Shown here: positions 8,978-17,607 of the stretch, piece by piece
Numbering within the stretch: position 1 is the stretch's first letter
Layout of the letters: the number at the start of each line of letters is the position of its first letter
Assembly (NCBI RefSeq): GCF_014055005.1
Contig: NZ_CP059570.1
Location: 124,001-188,000, forward strand
DNA length: 64,000 bases
Reading direction: 5' to 3'
DNA from: Neisseria dentiae
GTDB taxonomy: Bacteria; Pseudomonadota; Gammaproteobacteria; Burkholderiales; Neisseriaceae
Notes under the pieces: model-generated
Told to the model about the DNA's origin: nothing
What the model saw: only the letters and a program-made list of their open reading frames with translations
Databases searched by the model: none
Program-made: the position numbers and the translations under genes

Positions 8978-11086
8978 TCAGAACTTATAGCTCACTTTGC
9001 CGACGATGCTGCGGCCTTGGCCGTAGTAGCAGTAATAATCGCAGCCGCTGATGTATCTGCGGTTGGTGATGTTGTCGGCATTGATTTGGGCTTCCCAGTT
9101 TTTGCCGGCTTTATAACGTGCGAAGAGGTCGAACACGGTGGAAGAAGGCACGCGGTAGCCTGAGTAAAGCGAGCCGTTGGAGGTGTGGCTGTTGCCCGCA
9201 TAGCGCACGCCCGCGCCCAGCGAGAGGCCGTTGAGCACACCGCTGTCGAAGCTGTATATCCCGCGCAGGCTGGCGCTGTGTTTGGGAATCAGCGGGTTGC
9301 GGATTTCACCGCCGCTGCTGTCGGTGATGCTGCTCAAATAAGTGTAGGCAAACTGGCCGCTGATGTTGTCGGTAATGTTGGCCTGAGCCTGGATTTCCAC
9401 GCCTTTGCGCTTAATCGGGTCGGCGCTGCTGACGGTGGCGCCGGTAGCGTTGGACACTAACGCGCCTTTATCGCGGGCTTTGAACACGGCAACGGAGGCG
9501 CTGCCGTCCAGCCACGACGGAATGTATTTCAGGCCGGCTTCGTATTGCTCGGTGGTGTTCGGGTCATACAGGGTTTGGTTGCCGCTCAGGCCGGTGGGCA
9601 GGCGGAACGATTCGCTGTAGGCGATGTAGGGGTTGAGGCCGAAGGGGGCGTAATACATCAGCGAGCCGGAATAAGAAGTGTGGTTGGCTTTAACCGATTG
9701 GCCGTTTTCCACTTCTTCGCTGCGTGCGCGGTCGTGGCGGATGCCGGCGGTGATGCCTACGCGGTTAAACAGTTTCATGCTGTTTTGCAGATAAAAGCCC
9801 AACTGCTTAGATTTGATGCCGGTTTCGGGTGCATTGATGGTTTGCGCCGCACCGTAAGAAGCGGCAGGGTTGAATACGTTGACGTTTGAAGCCGAACCTC
9901 TCAGGTTGTAGAACGCATCAATTTTTTCATGGCGGTAATCCACGCCGCCAAGCAGGGTATTGTCGATACTGTCGTTTTTAAACTGCCAGCGCAGTCGGTT
10001 GTCGATGCTGTGGCTGCGGACTTTGCCGTCGTTAAACACCACGCCGCGCGGCACTTCGTATCCCGATTCGTTCAGCGGCAGGGGATTCCAGTTTGCATCG
10101 GATGCGGCGGGGTAGGCGTAGGTGCCGCGGTGGTAGTTGCTGATGTTTTGATAGCGGTAGTTTTGGCTGAAGCTGATGCCTTTGCCGAAATCGTGGCTGA
10201 ATTCATAGCCGATGGAGCGGGCGATGTTTTTCTCGTCGTCTTGCGAAGGGTCGCCCAGATTGCTGCTGCGGGCGATGGTGCCCAAAGGCGTGGCCACCAG
10301 CGTGCCGCTTTGCGGCAGGAAGTTGGAGCTGGGCGTGCCGTTGTCTTTTTGCACGCTGGCCAAGAGGTTGATGCGGGTGCGGTCGCTGAAATCGTAGGCC
10401 AGCGACGGGGCGAAATAATAGCTTTCGTTATAGGTGCGGCTCCATTCGCCGTCGGCGCGTTTGTATGAACCCACCAAACGGTAGCGCAGGCTTTGGTCGG
10501 CATTGAGCGCGCCGGTATAGTCGGCTGCCAAGCCGCGTTGCTTGTTGTCGCCGACATGAATTTCTACCACGCCTTTGCCCACTCGGTTTTTATGCGGCCG
10601 TTTGCTGATGTAGTTGACCAGGCCGCCGGCATTGGCCGCACCGTAGGTAAGCGCGTCTGCGCCTTTGGTGATTTCCACCGATTCCACACCGAAGGGATCG
10701 ATATGCGGAGTGAAGAAGCCGTAGGCGGCGGCGGGCGCACCGTCAAACGACTGGCTCGCTTCGGTGCCGCGGATGCGGAACCAGTTGGTGTTGGTGTCGC
10801 TGCCGAAAGGTTGGTTGGTGAAACCGGCTTGGTAGCGGCCGACTTCGTCCATTTTTTCCACGCCTTCTTCGCTTAAGGTTTCTGCGCTGACGGCCACGGC
10901 GGATTTGGCCTGGCGGAACGGTACGCCGCTCAGTTTGTTGATGGAGCCGACCACGGTAACGGTTTCCAGTTCGGCGGTTCCGGCGTTTTGCGCGCCGGTG
11001 TCGTCGTCGGCGAAGCTGTGTGTGTAGGCGCCCAAAACGGCTGCGGCCAAGAGGCTGTGGGCAAAAATGTGTTGTTTGCTTTTCAT
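8978..11086 (-). CDS. TonB-dependent siderophore receptor (FhuA/FpvA-like)
   Basis: Outer-membrane receptor for ferric siderophore uptake, 702 residues. Signal peptide residues 1-26 (..THSFA), TonB box ETVTVVG at about 41, plug domain about 50-165 (SVEITKGADALTYGAANAGGLVNYISKRP), then a 22-strand barrel ending in the canonical C-terminal Phe (VSYKF). There is no STN signalling domain, so no sigma/anti-sigma control is expected. It belongs to the hydroxamate-type receptor group; the ligand cannot be read from sequence. A peptide-siderophore-type exporter lies 295 bases upstream in the same orientation and fhuCDB lies beyond it. No confident Fur box was found in the AT-rich stretch 11160-11300. 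Confidence 0.9.
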   Translation of the reverse strand: MKSKQHIFAHSLLAAAVLGAYTHSFADDDTGAQNAGTAELETVTVVGSINKLSGVPFRQAKSAVAVSAETLSEEGVEKMDEVGRYQAGFTNQPFGSDTNTNWFRIRGTEASQSFDGAPAAAYGFFTPHIDPFGVESVEITKGADALTYGAANAGGLVNYISKRPHKNRVGKGVVEIHVGDNKQRGLAADYTGALNADQSLRYRLVGSYKRADGEWSRTYNESYYFAPSLAYDFSDRTRINLLASVQKDNGTPSSNFLPQSGTLVATPLGTIARSSNLGDPSQDDEKNIARSIGYEFSHDFGKGISFSQNYRYQNISNYHRGTYAYPAASDANWNPLPLNESGYEVPRGVVFNDGKVRSHSIDNRLRWQFKNDSIDNTLLGGVDYRHEKIDAFYNLRGSASNVNVFNPAASYGAAQTINAPETGIKSKQLGFYLQNSMKLFNRVGITAGIRHDRARSEEVENGQSVKANHTSYSGSLMYYAPFGLNPYIAYSESFRLPTGLSGNQTLYDPNTTEQYEAGLKYIPSWLDGSASVAVFKARDKGALVSNATGATVSSADPIKRKGVEIQAQANITDNISGQFAYTYLSSITDSSGGEIRNPLIPKHSASLRGIYSFDSGVLNGLSLGAGVRYAGNSHTSNGSLYSGYRVPSSTVFDLFARYKAGKNWEAQINADNITNRRYISGCDYYCYYGQGRSIVGKVSYKF

Positions 11087-11117
11087 CGTGTTTTCTTTCG
11101 GGTTGTTATAAGGGAAG

Positions 11118-11154
11118 AGGCCGTCTGAAAGCCTTGGTTGTTTTCAGACGGCCT
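11118..11154. terminator. Inverted DUS hairpin between exporter and receptor
   Basis: AGGCCGTCTGAAA and its complement flank a short loop upstream of the receptor ATG. It could attenuate read-through from the exporter gene into the receptor gene. Confidence 0.6.
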
Positions 11155-11381
11155 GGTGATGCGGATTATAGGCTGTTTGTGGCATATTTTGTTTTATCTG
11201 TTATGTAAACAGAAATAATATGACAATATTTCTTTATTTTTGTTGTTTTCTTGATACGAATTGTTGTTATTATTTTTATTGATTGAGCTATGAAATGATT
11301 TTGAATCGTTGCGGCAGCCGTGAGGCCGTCTGAAAAAAACAGCCGCAGGCGGCACGGTTGGGGCAGGGGCGGCGGCCGGCT

Positions 11382-13025
11382 TCAGCGGCTGTGCGCGTCG
11401 GCCACCCGCACGGCTTCTTCTGCGCCGTATTCGCTCAACACGCCGTGCTTCATCGACAGAATGCGGTCGGCATGGTGGAAATATTTGTCGTCGTGGCTGA
11501 TGGCAAACACGGTGTAGCCGCTCTTTTTGAGCAGCGGCAGCAGTTGTTCGTAAAAGGTGCGGCGGAACTGCGGGTCTTGGTCGGCCGCCCATTCGTCGAG
11601 TATCAGCAGGCTGCGGCCTTCGAGCGCGGCGGCCAGCAGGGCGAGGCGTTTTTTCTGGCCTTGCGAAAGCTTGCTGTTGAGGATGCGGCCGGCTTCGATT
11701 TTGGCTTTGCCGTCAAGCTGCAAATGCTTGAGCCAATCGGCAATCAGGCCGTCTGAAACATCTTGCCCCATGCCGTCGGTGAGCTGTTGGAACAGGTGGA
11801 AATCGGTGAACACGGCGGCAAACAGCTGGCGGTAGGCGCTGCGGTTGGCTTCGGTGATTTCGGTGTTATCCACCCGAATTCTGCCGCCGGCGGGCGGATA
11901 CAGGCCGGCGAGCACCATGGCCAGCGTGGATTTGCCCGAGCCGTTGGCGCCAATCAGAAACACGGTTTCGCCGCGCACGAGCGTGAGGTTGAGCGGCTCG
12001 AGCGCGAAGGTTTGGCCGCCTTGCGCAGGGTGGGTGTAACAGACGTTTTCCAAGCGGAGGGTTTGCCAGTTTTCGGGCAGGGCGGTGCCGTTGTGGAAGC
12101 CGCTGCGGTGTTCGGGCAGTTGCAGCCGTGCCAATGCCTGCAAGGCCACTTGGCTTTGCAGCATCACAGGAAACGCGCCGATGGCGGCGGTGAGCGGGCC
12201 GCGCATAAACAAAACCGTCATGCTCACGGTGGCGGCGTCGGCCAGGCTCGCCCATTGGTGATAGGCCGACAGATAAAACACCGCGCCCACCGCCGCCAGC
12301 ATCACGCTGTTGCCCCAGTTGATGGCGAGCAGATGATAGGCGTCGGCGCGGACGTGGTAGCTGCGTTTGCGTTCGGCTTCGGGGGTGAATTCGCGCCGGA
12401 AAAAGCGTTCGGCGCGGTAGCGGTTGAGGGAGAGTTCTTTGTGGCCGTCGAGCACAGTTTCGTAATGGCGGTGCAGCGCGTCTTCCGACAGACGCTTTTG
12501 GCGGAAATAGCGGTAGTGCAGGCGCACGGCGAGGTGGCCGCCCGCTACCATCAGTGCCAGCATCAGCGCGGTAACGGCAAACAGCTTGGGCGAGAGCCAA
12601 ATCAGATACAGGCTGCACGCGGCGGTAAACAGCAGCCCCTGCACCAAATCGGGCAGGCGGGTAAATGCCACCGAAAGGTGGTGGATGTCGTTGGCAAGGC
12701 TGGCCAAAATAGCGGCTTTGCCTGTTTTTTGCACGGTTTCGCCATCGGCGTCCATCACCCGCTTTACCAGCTCGGCCTGCATGGTGCAGATAAAGCGGTG
12801 GCCGATTTGCGAGAGTTTGATTTGCGAAAACGTGGCGGCGGCAAAATAAAACAGCACCAGCAGGGCAAACTGCCACACCGCCGCGCCGTCTGCGCCGCCG
12901 TGGAGCAGGCGGCTGTTGATAAAGGCCAGCACACCGATGCCGAGCGCGCCGGATAATAAGGTGAACAGCAGCATCAGCAGAAACGGTTGGCGGTGGCTGC
13001 GGTAGATAATGTGGAAGATGGACAT
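11382..13025 (-). CDS. Cyclic-peptide/siderophore-type ABC exporter (PvdE/SyrD family)
   Basis: 547 residues: N-terminal six-helix membrane domain (about 10-300) fused to an ABC ATPase. Walker A is GANGSGKST, the signature motif is LSQGQKKR, and Walker B continues as LLILDEWAADQDP, a wording characteristic of the PvdE/SyrD/YojI cyclic-peptide export group. PvdE moves pyoverdine precursor to the periplasm; YojI exports microcin J25. Here it sits between a siderophore receptor and fhuCDB with no peptide synthetase in view, so a role in handling or recycling siderophore or in peptide export is inference. Confidence 0.85.
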   Translation of the reverse strand: MSIFHIIYRSHRQPFLLMLLFTLLSGALGIGVLAFINSRLLHGGADGAAVWQFALLVLFYFAAATFSQIKLSQIGHRFICTMQAELVKRVMDADGETVQKTGKAAILASLANDIHHLSVAFTRLPDLVQGLLFTAACSLYLIWLSPKLFAVTALMLALMVAGGHLAVRLHYRYFRQKRLSEDALHRHYETVLDGHKELSLNRYRAERFFRREFTPEAERKRSYHVRADAYHLLAINWGNSVMLAAVGAVFYLSAYHQWASLADAATVSMTVLFMRGPLTAAIGAFPVMLQSQVALQALARLQLPEHRSGFHNGTALPENWQTLRLENVCYTHPAQGGQTFALEPLNLTLVRGETVFLIGANGSGKSTLAMVLAGLYPPAGGRIRVDNTEITEANRSAYRQLFAAVFTDFHLFQQLTDGMGQDVSDGLIADWLKHLQLDGKAKIEAGRILNSKLSQGQKKRLALLAAALEGRSLLILDEWAADQDPQFRRTFYEQLLPLLKKSGYTVFAISHDDKYFHHADRILSMKHGVLSEYGAEEAVRVADAHSR

Positions 13026-13058
13026 GGTGTGTGTTTATGCTTGGCAGGTGGTTAAAAA

Positions 13059-13136
13059 GCCGTAGGTCGGGCATTTATGCCCGACTGTTACAGCTTAGCT
13101 GATGATGATGTCGGGCATAAATGCCCGACCTACGGC
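13059..13136. repeat. Perfect 27-bp inverted repeat
   Basis: Arms 13059-13085 and 13110-13136 are exact reverse complements, separated by 24 bases. Each arm is itself a smaller palindrome (GTCGGGCAT..ATGCCCGAC). It is directly followed by a DUS (13140). It lies in the divergent gap between the exporter and the SMR gene; probably a REP-like dispersed element. Confidence 0.7.
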
Positions 13137-13294
13137 GTTCAGACGGCCTAAACGAATATGGCAAAGGGTTCAGGCCGTCTGAAAACAACGGGCGGTTTGC
13201 GCATGGAAAATCTGAAAAAACAAGCCTGCACAAATGTTTAGCCTGTTGTTACAATCCGTTTCCCGTTTTCGGCAAACGCTATAAGGAATCCATC

Positions 13295-13624
13295 ATGCAC
13301 TGGCTGTTTCTGGCCTTGGCCATCGTGAGCGAAGTGTTCGGCTCGACCATGCTCAAACTCAGCAGCGGTTTCAGCAAATTATGGCCCGCACTCGGCGTGG
13401 CGCTGGGGTTCGGGCTGGCATTTTATTTTCTTTCCCTTGCCTTGAAAACCATGCCGCTTGGCACGGCCTATGCCGTGTGGGCGGGCGTGGGGCTGGTGTT
13501 GACGGCAGCGGTGAGCGTGGTGTTTTTCGGCCAGAAAGTCGATGCGGGCGGCATCATCGGCATCACACTGATTCTGGCGGGAGTGCTGGTGCTGAACCTG
13601 TTTTCCAAAATGGGCGGGCATTAA
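13295..13624 (+). CDS. Small multidrug resistance (SMR) efflux protein
   Basis: 109 residues with four hydrophobic helices, the standard SMR size. The essential membrane Glu is at residue 13 (LAIVSEVFGS), equivalent to EmrE Glu14. The conserved GTAYAVWAGVG of helix 3 is present. SMR proteins exchange protons for quaternary ammonium or guanidinium-type cations. The ATG at 13295 gives this exact N-terminus; an upstream in-frame extension is not SMR-like. It is the only plus-strand gene inside the minus-strand iron locus. Confidence 0.9.
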   Translation: MHWLFLALAIVSEVFGSTMLKLSSGFSKLWPALGVALGFGLAFYFLSLALKTMPLGTAYAVWAGVGLVLTAAVSVVFFGQKVDAGGIIGITLILAGVLVLNLFSKMGGH

Positions 13625-13648
13625 CGCCAAGCGTGTGTTTGATTGTTG

Positions 13649-13684
13649 AGGCCGTCTGAAAAATATCGGGTTTTCAGACGGCCT
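13649..13684. terminator. Bidirectional DUS terminator between SMR gene and fhuB
   Basis: AGGCCGTCTGAAAA and its complement around a 7-base loop, between two converging genes. T-rich on both sides. Confidence 0.85.
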
Positions 13685-13694
13685 TTGCCGTTTC

Positions 13695-15671
13695 TTACAG
13701 CTTTCTCACCAACACCATAAAATACGCGCCGCCGATCAGGGTGGCCATCAGGCCGGCGGGGATTTCGTAGGGAAAGGCCAGCTGCCGCCCCAGCCAGTCG
13801 GCCAGCACCATCATCAGCGCGCCCAGCAGCGCGGCATACAGCAATTGCTGTTTGGGCAGCCGTGCGCCGAGCATGGCGGCCAAATGCGGCGCGAGCAGGC
13901 CGGTGAAGCTCAGCGGGCCGACCGTCAGCGTGGCGGCGGCGGTGAGCACCGCGCTCAACAGAATCAGCACCAGCCGCGCACGTTTCACGTTCAGCCCGGC
14001 CGACTGCGCCACCACGCTGTCCAAGCTTAACAGCGCGAGCCATTTGGCCAGCGGCAGCACCGCAGCCAGCAGCAAACAGGCCGACACGGCCACAGCCGCC
14101 GACAGCAGCGGCGTGGTGTGGTAAGTGGAGCCGGAAAGCCAGATTAAGAGCTGCTGCGTGCGGTAGTCGCCCAGCGCCGACCAAGTGCGGATGGCGGCAT
14201 CGCTCAAGGCCGCCAGCGCCATGCCGGTGAGCAGCACTTTTTCGGGTTGCAGGCCGTTTTTGCGGTTGAACCACATCATCAAACCCAAGGCCAGCAAAGC
14301 CGCCGCGCCGCCGGCCAGCCAGAACAGCACGCTGCCCGAGGTAACGCCGAATATCATCACCGCCGTCATCGCCCCCAGAGCGGTGGCGGAACTGATGCCC
14401 AGCAATTCCGGGCTGGCCATCGGGTTTTGTGCCAAACGCTGCAACAGCACGCCCACCGTGGCCAGCATCATGCCGCAGCCGGCCGCCAGTAGCAGGCGCG
14501 GATAACGCAATGCCCACACGGCGGGGTCGGTGTCGATGTGCCAGCCCTGTTCGCCGTTGCCTGCCAACAGCGCGAGTGCGGCTGCCGGCAGCAGCAGGGC
14601 GGGCGAATAACGCAGCCACGGCGAAGCGCGCAGCGCGGCGGTTTTGCCGCCCGAGGCCGTCTGAAAAGCAGGGCGGGCGGGCATACGCGCCATCAGCCAC
14701 AACAGCAGCGGCGCGCCGATTAAGGCGGTTAGCGCACCGGCGGGCAGGGCGATGCCGCGGTAGTGTTCCAGCAGCACCAGCGCATTGTCGGTTACCAGCA
14801 GCATCAGGCCTCCTGCCGCAAACGATGCGGCCAAACGGGCAGCAAGCGTGCGCACGCCGGCCTGCCGCACCGCAGCGGCCGCCGCCAGCCCCACGAATCC
14901 CATCATGCCCACCATGCCTACCACGGTGGCGCACACAAACGCCGCCAAAGCCAATGCGGCGGTGCGCACGGCTTTCACGGGCACGCCCAGCGCGGCGGCC
15001 TGGTCGTCGCTCAAGCCCATGATGTTCAAAGGTTTCAGCAACAAGGCCGACACCGCCCCCGCCGCCAGCAGCCGCCACAGCAGGCCGAGGCTGTCGTGCC
15101 AGCTGTCCTGCACCAGCGAGCCGCTGCCCCACTGCATCACCGCGCGCGCTTCTTCGCCGTAAAACAGCGTAATCATGCCACTCACCGAGCCGAGATAAAG
15201 GCTCATCACCAACCCGGCCAACACCACCGTAACCGGCATCATTTCGCGCCGTGCCGACAAGGCCAGCACCGCCGAGAGCGCGGCGGCCGCACCGGCAAAG
15301 GCCACGGCAAACGTGCCGTGCAGCAGTAAGGCAGGGAAAAACACGCCGGCAGCCAACAAGGCCAGTTGCGCGCCGCCCGCCACCGCCAGCGTGCTGTCGG
15401 CCGCCAGCGGATTGCGCAGCACCTGCTGCATCAGCATGGTGGCCGCCGCCAAACCGCCGCCCGCCAGCAAAGCCATCGCCATGCGCGGCAGGGTGTTTTG
15501 CTGCACCGCCAGCGCGTCAAGCGGCAGCGTGTCGGGCGCGGCAAACAGCTGCGCCCACGGCCAAACCCATTGCAGCTTGAGTATCCATAAGCCCGACAGC
15601 AAGGCCAAAGCGGCCAATATCAGCATCAGCGCCCAAGCAGGCCGTCTGAAAAAAACCTTTTGCCCTACCAT
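13695..15671 (-). CDS. fhuB: FhuB, ferric-hydroxamate ABC permease
   Basis: 658 residues: two FecCD-type permease halves fused in tandem (about 1-330 and 340-658), which is specific to FhuB. Many hydrophobic helices, and one FhuC-docking loop per half (NIMGLSDDQAAALGVPV and SLDSVVAQSAGLNV). Imports the iron-siderophore delivered by FhuD across the inner membrane. Its ATG overlaps the 3' end of fhuD by 7 bases. The DUS-like string GRRAYFRRP/FQTASG within the gene comes from in-frame uptake sequences. Confidence 0.93.
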   Translation of the reverse strand: MVGQKVFFRRPAWALMLILAALALLSGLWILKLQWVWPWAQLFAAPDTLPLDALAVQQNTLPRMAMALLAGGGLAAATMLMQQVLRNPLAADSTLAVAGGAQLALLAAGVFFPALLLHGTFAVAFAGAAAALSAVLALSARREMMPVTVVLAGLVMSLYLGSVSGMITLFYGEEARAVMQWGSGSLVQDSWHDSLGLLWRLLAAGAVSALLLKPLNIMGLSDDQAAALGVPVKAVRTAALALAAFVCATVVGMVGMMGFVGLAAAAAVRQAGVRTLAARLAASFAAGGLMLLVTDNALVLLEHYRGIALPAGALTALIGAPLLLWLMARMPARPAFQTASGGKTAALRASPWLRYSPALLLPAAALALLAGNGEQGWHIDTDPAVWALRYPRLLLAAGCGMMLATVGVLLQRLAQNPMASPELLGISSATALGAMTAVMIFGVTSGSVLFWLAGGAAALLALGLMMWFNRKNGLQPEKVLLTGMALAALSDAAIRTWSALGDYRTQQLLIWLSGSTYHTTPLLSAAVAVSACLLLAAVLPLAKWLALLSLDSVVAQSAGLNVKRARLVLILLSAVLTAAATLTVGPLSFTGLLAPHLAAMLGARLPKQQLLYAALLGALMMVLADWLGRQLAFPYEIPAGLMATLIGGAYFMVLVRKL

Positions 15672-16564
15672 GGTGTTTCCTGTTCAGACGGCAGCGCGCG
15701 TGCCAATTGTTGTGCGAAATGCTGCATCGACGGCAGCGCGCCGTAGCTCCACGAAGGCGGCAAAACACGGCGGTTGGCAGGTTGTGCAAACGGCAGCCGC
15801 CGCCATAGCGCGCTTTTTTCCAAACCCGGCCGCACATTGGCCGGATGCGGCTTCACAATCAGCAACAGCGTGTCAGGCGGCAGCCCGGCCAGCTTGTTCA
15901 ACGTGATATTGGCAAAGCCCCAGCTGTTGGATTCGCCCTGCCAGGCATTGCGCAGGCCCAGTTTGTCCAACACCGCCTGATACATCGACGTGCGCCCGTA
16001 AATGCGCAGATGGCGCGTATCGACAAACTGCACGATGGCCAGCGGGCGGGAGCGGTAGGGCGCGAGCGTTTGCCGCTGTTGCGCCAGCTGCCGTTCGGTG
16101 TCGGCGATCAGTTGCTCGGCGGCAGGCGAAGCATTCACCAGCCTGCCGAGCGCGCGGGTGGCGGCCACGGTGCGGGCATATTGCGTGCCTTCGGCAGTGG
16201 CAAAGTCGATTTCGTGCACCGGCGCGATGGCGGCAAACTGCGGCTTCAAATGGGCGAACCATGAAGACTGCACAAACATATCGGGCTTAAGCTGCCGCAG
16301 GCGCTCCAGATTGGGTTGGAAGCGCAGGCCCGAATCCAAGGTTTGCGCGGGCAGCACGGGATAATTGACCCAATTGCCGTAAGCGCGTTTGTCGCCCACC
16401 GCCAGCGGCGGCAGTTTCATGGCGGTTAGGGTTTCGGCGGCCGACCAATCGGCGGTGGCCACGCGCGGCGCGGCATGGGCGGCAGGCAAAACGGCCAAAC
16501 ACGCCGCCCAAACCGCGCAGCCGGGCAGAAGGTGTTTCAGGCCGTCTGAAAAAAAGCGTTTCAT
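15665..16564 (-). CDS. fhuD: FhuD, periplasmic siderophore-binding protein
   Basis: About 299 residues from the ATG at 16564; a GTG at 16582 overlapping the fhuC stop codon would add six residues and is the alternative. A signal peptide ends near HAAPRV, with no lipobox, so it is soluble periplasmic. It has the class III binding-protein pattern of two lobes joined by a long helix. The signal peptide contains FFSDGL, the translation of a DUS. It delivers ferric siderophore to FhuBC. Confidence 0.88.
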   Translation of the reverse strand: MKRFFSDGLKHLLPGCAVWAACLAVLPAAHAAPRVATADWSAAETLTAMKLPPLAVGDKRAYGNWVNYPVLPAQTLDSGLRFQPNLERLRQLKPDMFVQSSWFAHLKPQFAAIAPVHEIDFATAEGTQYARTVAATRALGRLVNASPAAEQLIADTERQLAQQRQTLAPYRSRPLAIVQFVDTRHLRIYGRTSMYQAVLDKLGLRNAWQGESNSWGFANITLNKLAGLPPDTLLLIVKPHPANVRPGLEKSALWRRLPFAQPANRRVLPPSWSYGALPSMQHFAQQLARALPSEQETPW

Positions 16565-16578
16565 CACCAAACCTGCTT

Positions 16579-17340
16579 TCACGGCAAAGCCACCGGCCGG
16601 CCGCTGTGCGGATGGGCGATGATGTTCATGTTTACGCTGTAAATATCTTTCAGCACGCCGGCGGTCATGATTTCAGACGGCCCGCCCTGTTTGAGCAGGC
16701 GGCCCTGTTTGAGCGCAATCAGTTCGTCGCAATACTGCGCCGCCAGATTGATGTCATGAATCACAATCACCACGCCCAGATTCAAACGGCGCGAAAGGCT
16801 GTTCACCAAGGCCATCACTTCGATTTGGTGGGCAATGTCCAGCGCCGCCAGCGGCTCGTCGAGCAGCAAAAAGCGGCTCTGCTGCGCCAAGCACATGGCC
16901 AGCCAGATGCGCGAGCGTTCGCCGCCGGAAAGCGTGTCGACAATCTGATCGGCAAAGCGCTCGGTGTGGGTGAGCGCAAACGCTTCTTCCACCGCTGCTT
17001 GGTCGTCTGCGCCGCGCCCCATCAGGCCGCTCCACGCATAACGCCCCATCGCCACCAGTTCGCGCGCGGTCAGCGAAGTGGCGGCAGGCAGGTGCTGCGG
17101 CAGATAAGCCACTTGGCGGGCATATTCGCGCGCGGAATAGGCAGCGGCAGGGCGGTCGTCGAGCAGTAGGCTGCCGGCGGTAGGCTGGATTTGTCGGGTA
17201 AGCAGCTTCAGCAAAGTGGATTTGCCCGATCCGTTGTGGCCGATTAAGCCATACACGCGGTTGGTTTCGAATTGCAGATTGATATCGTGCAGCAAGGTGC
17301 GTTCGGGCAGGGAAAAAGAAAGGCGGTTGAGTTGGAACAT
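16579..17340 (-). CDS. fhuC: FhuC, siderophore ABC transporter ATPase
   Basis: 253 residues. Walker A GHNGSGKST, signature LSGGERSR, Walker B FLLLDEPLAALD, switch His in VIHDINLA. First gene of the fhuCDB operon: its stop overlaps the possible GTG start of fhuD, so all three genes are translationally coupled. A Fur box sits about 120 bases upstream. Confidence 0.93.
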   Translation of the reverse strand: MFQLNRLSFSLPERTLLHDINLQFETNRVYGLIGHNGSGKSTLLKLLTRQIQPTAGSLLLDDRPAAAYSAREYARQVAYLPQHLPAATSLTARELVAMGRYAWSGLMGRGADDQAAVEEAFALTHTERFADQIVDTLSGGERSRIWLAMCLAQQSRFLLLDEPLAALDIAHQIEVMALVNSLSRRLNLGVVIVIHDINLAAQYCDELIALKQGRLLKQGGPSEIMTAGVLKDIYSVNMNIIAHPHSGRPVALP

Positions 17341-17460
17341 AAAGAAACGGCGGGTTTGAGAATAAGGTGGAAAGCGGGGCAGGCAGGCTCGAACGGAAAC
17401 TCCGGCTTGGATGCGCCGAACAGTTTGGAAGGCGGCGTAAACATGGTTTGATTAGTTAAT

Positions 17461-17479
17461 TATAATGATTATCATCAAT
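17461..17479 (-). promoter_or_regulatory. Fur box upstream of fhuCDB
   Basis: TATAATGATTATCATCAAT matches the 19-bp Fur consensus at 14 of 19 positions including ATAATGAT on one arm. Placement upstream of an iron-uptake operon supports iron repression. Confidence 0.75.
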
Positions 17480-17607
17480 TGCAGCAAGACGGGTATCCAG
17501 ACCGCAAAACCACAGGTATCGATATGCAAACGCAATGCGCCGCCCGCAAACTTGCACCACTGCCGCGATTGTTTTAAAGTTAGTAAATTGAGTCGGAGAA
17601 ACCAACC

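Noticed and set aside
11160..11300. AT-rich stretch upstream of the siderophore receptor examined for a Fur box
   Set aside because: No window reached a convincing match; reported only as not found.
13621..15132. Minus-strand frame of about 500 codons overlapping fhuB
   Set aside because: Same-strand alternative frame of FhuB, Arg/Gly/Ala-rich with no recognisable domain; FhuB is convincing in its own frame.
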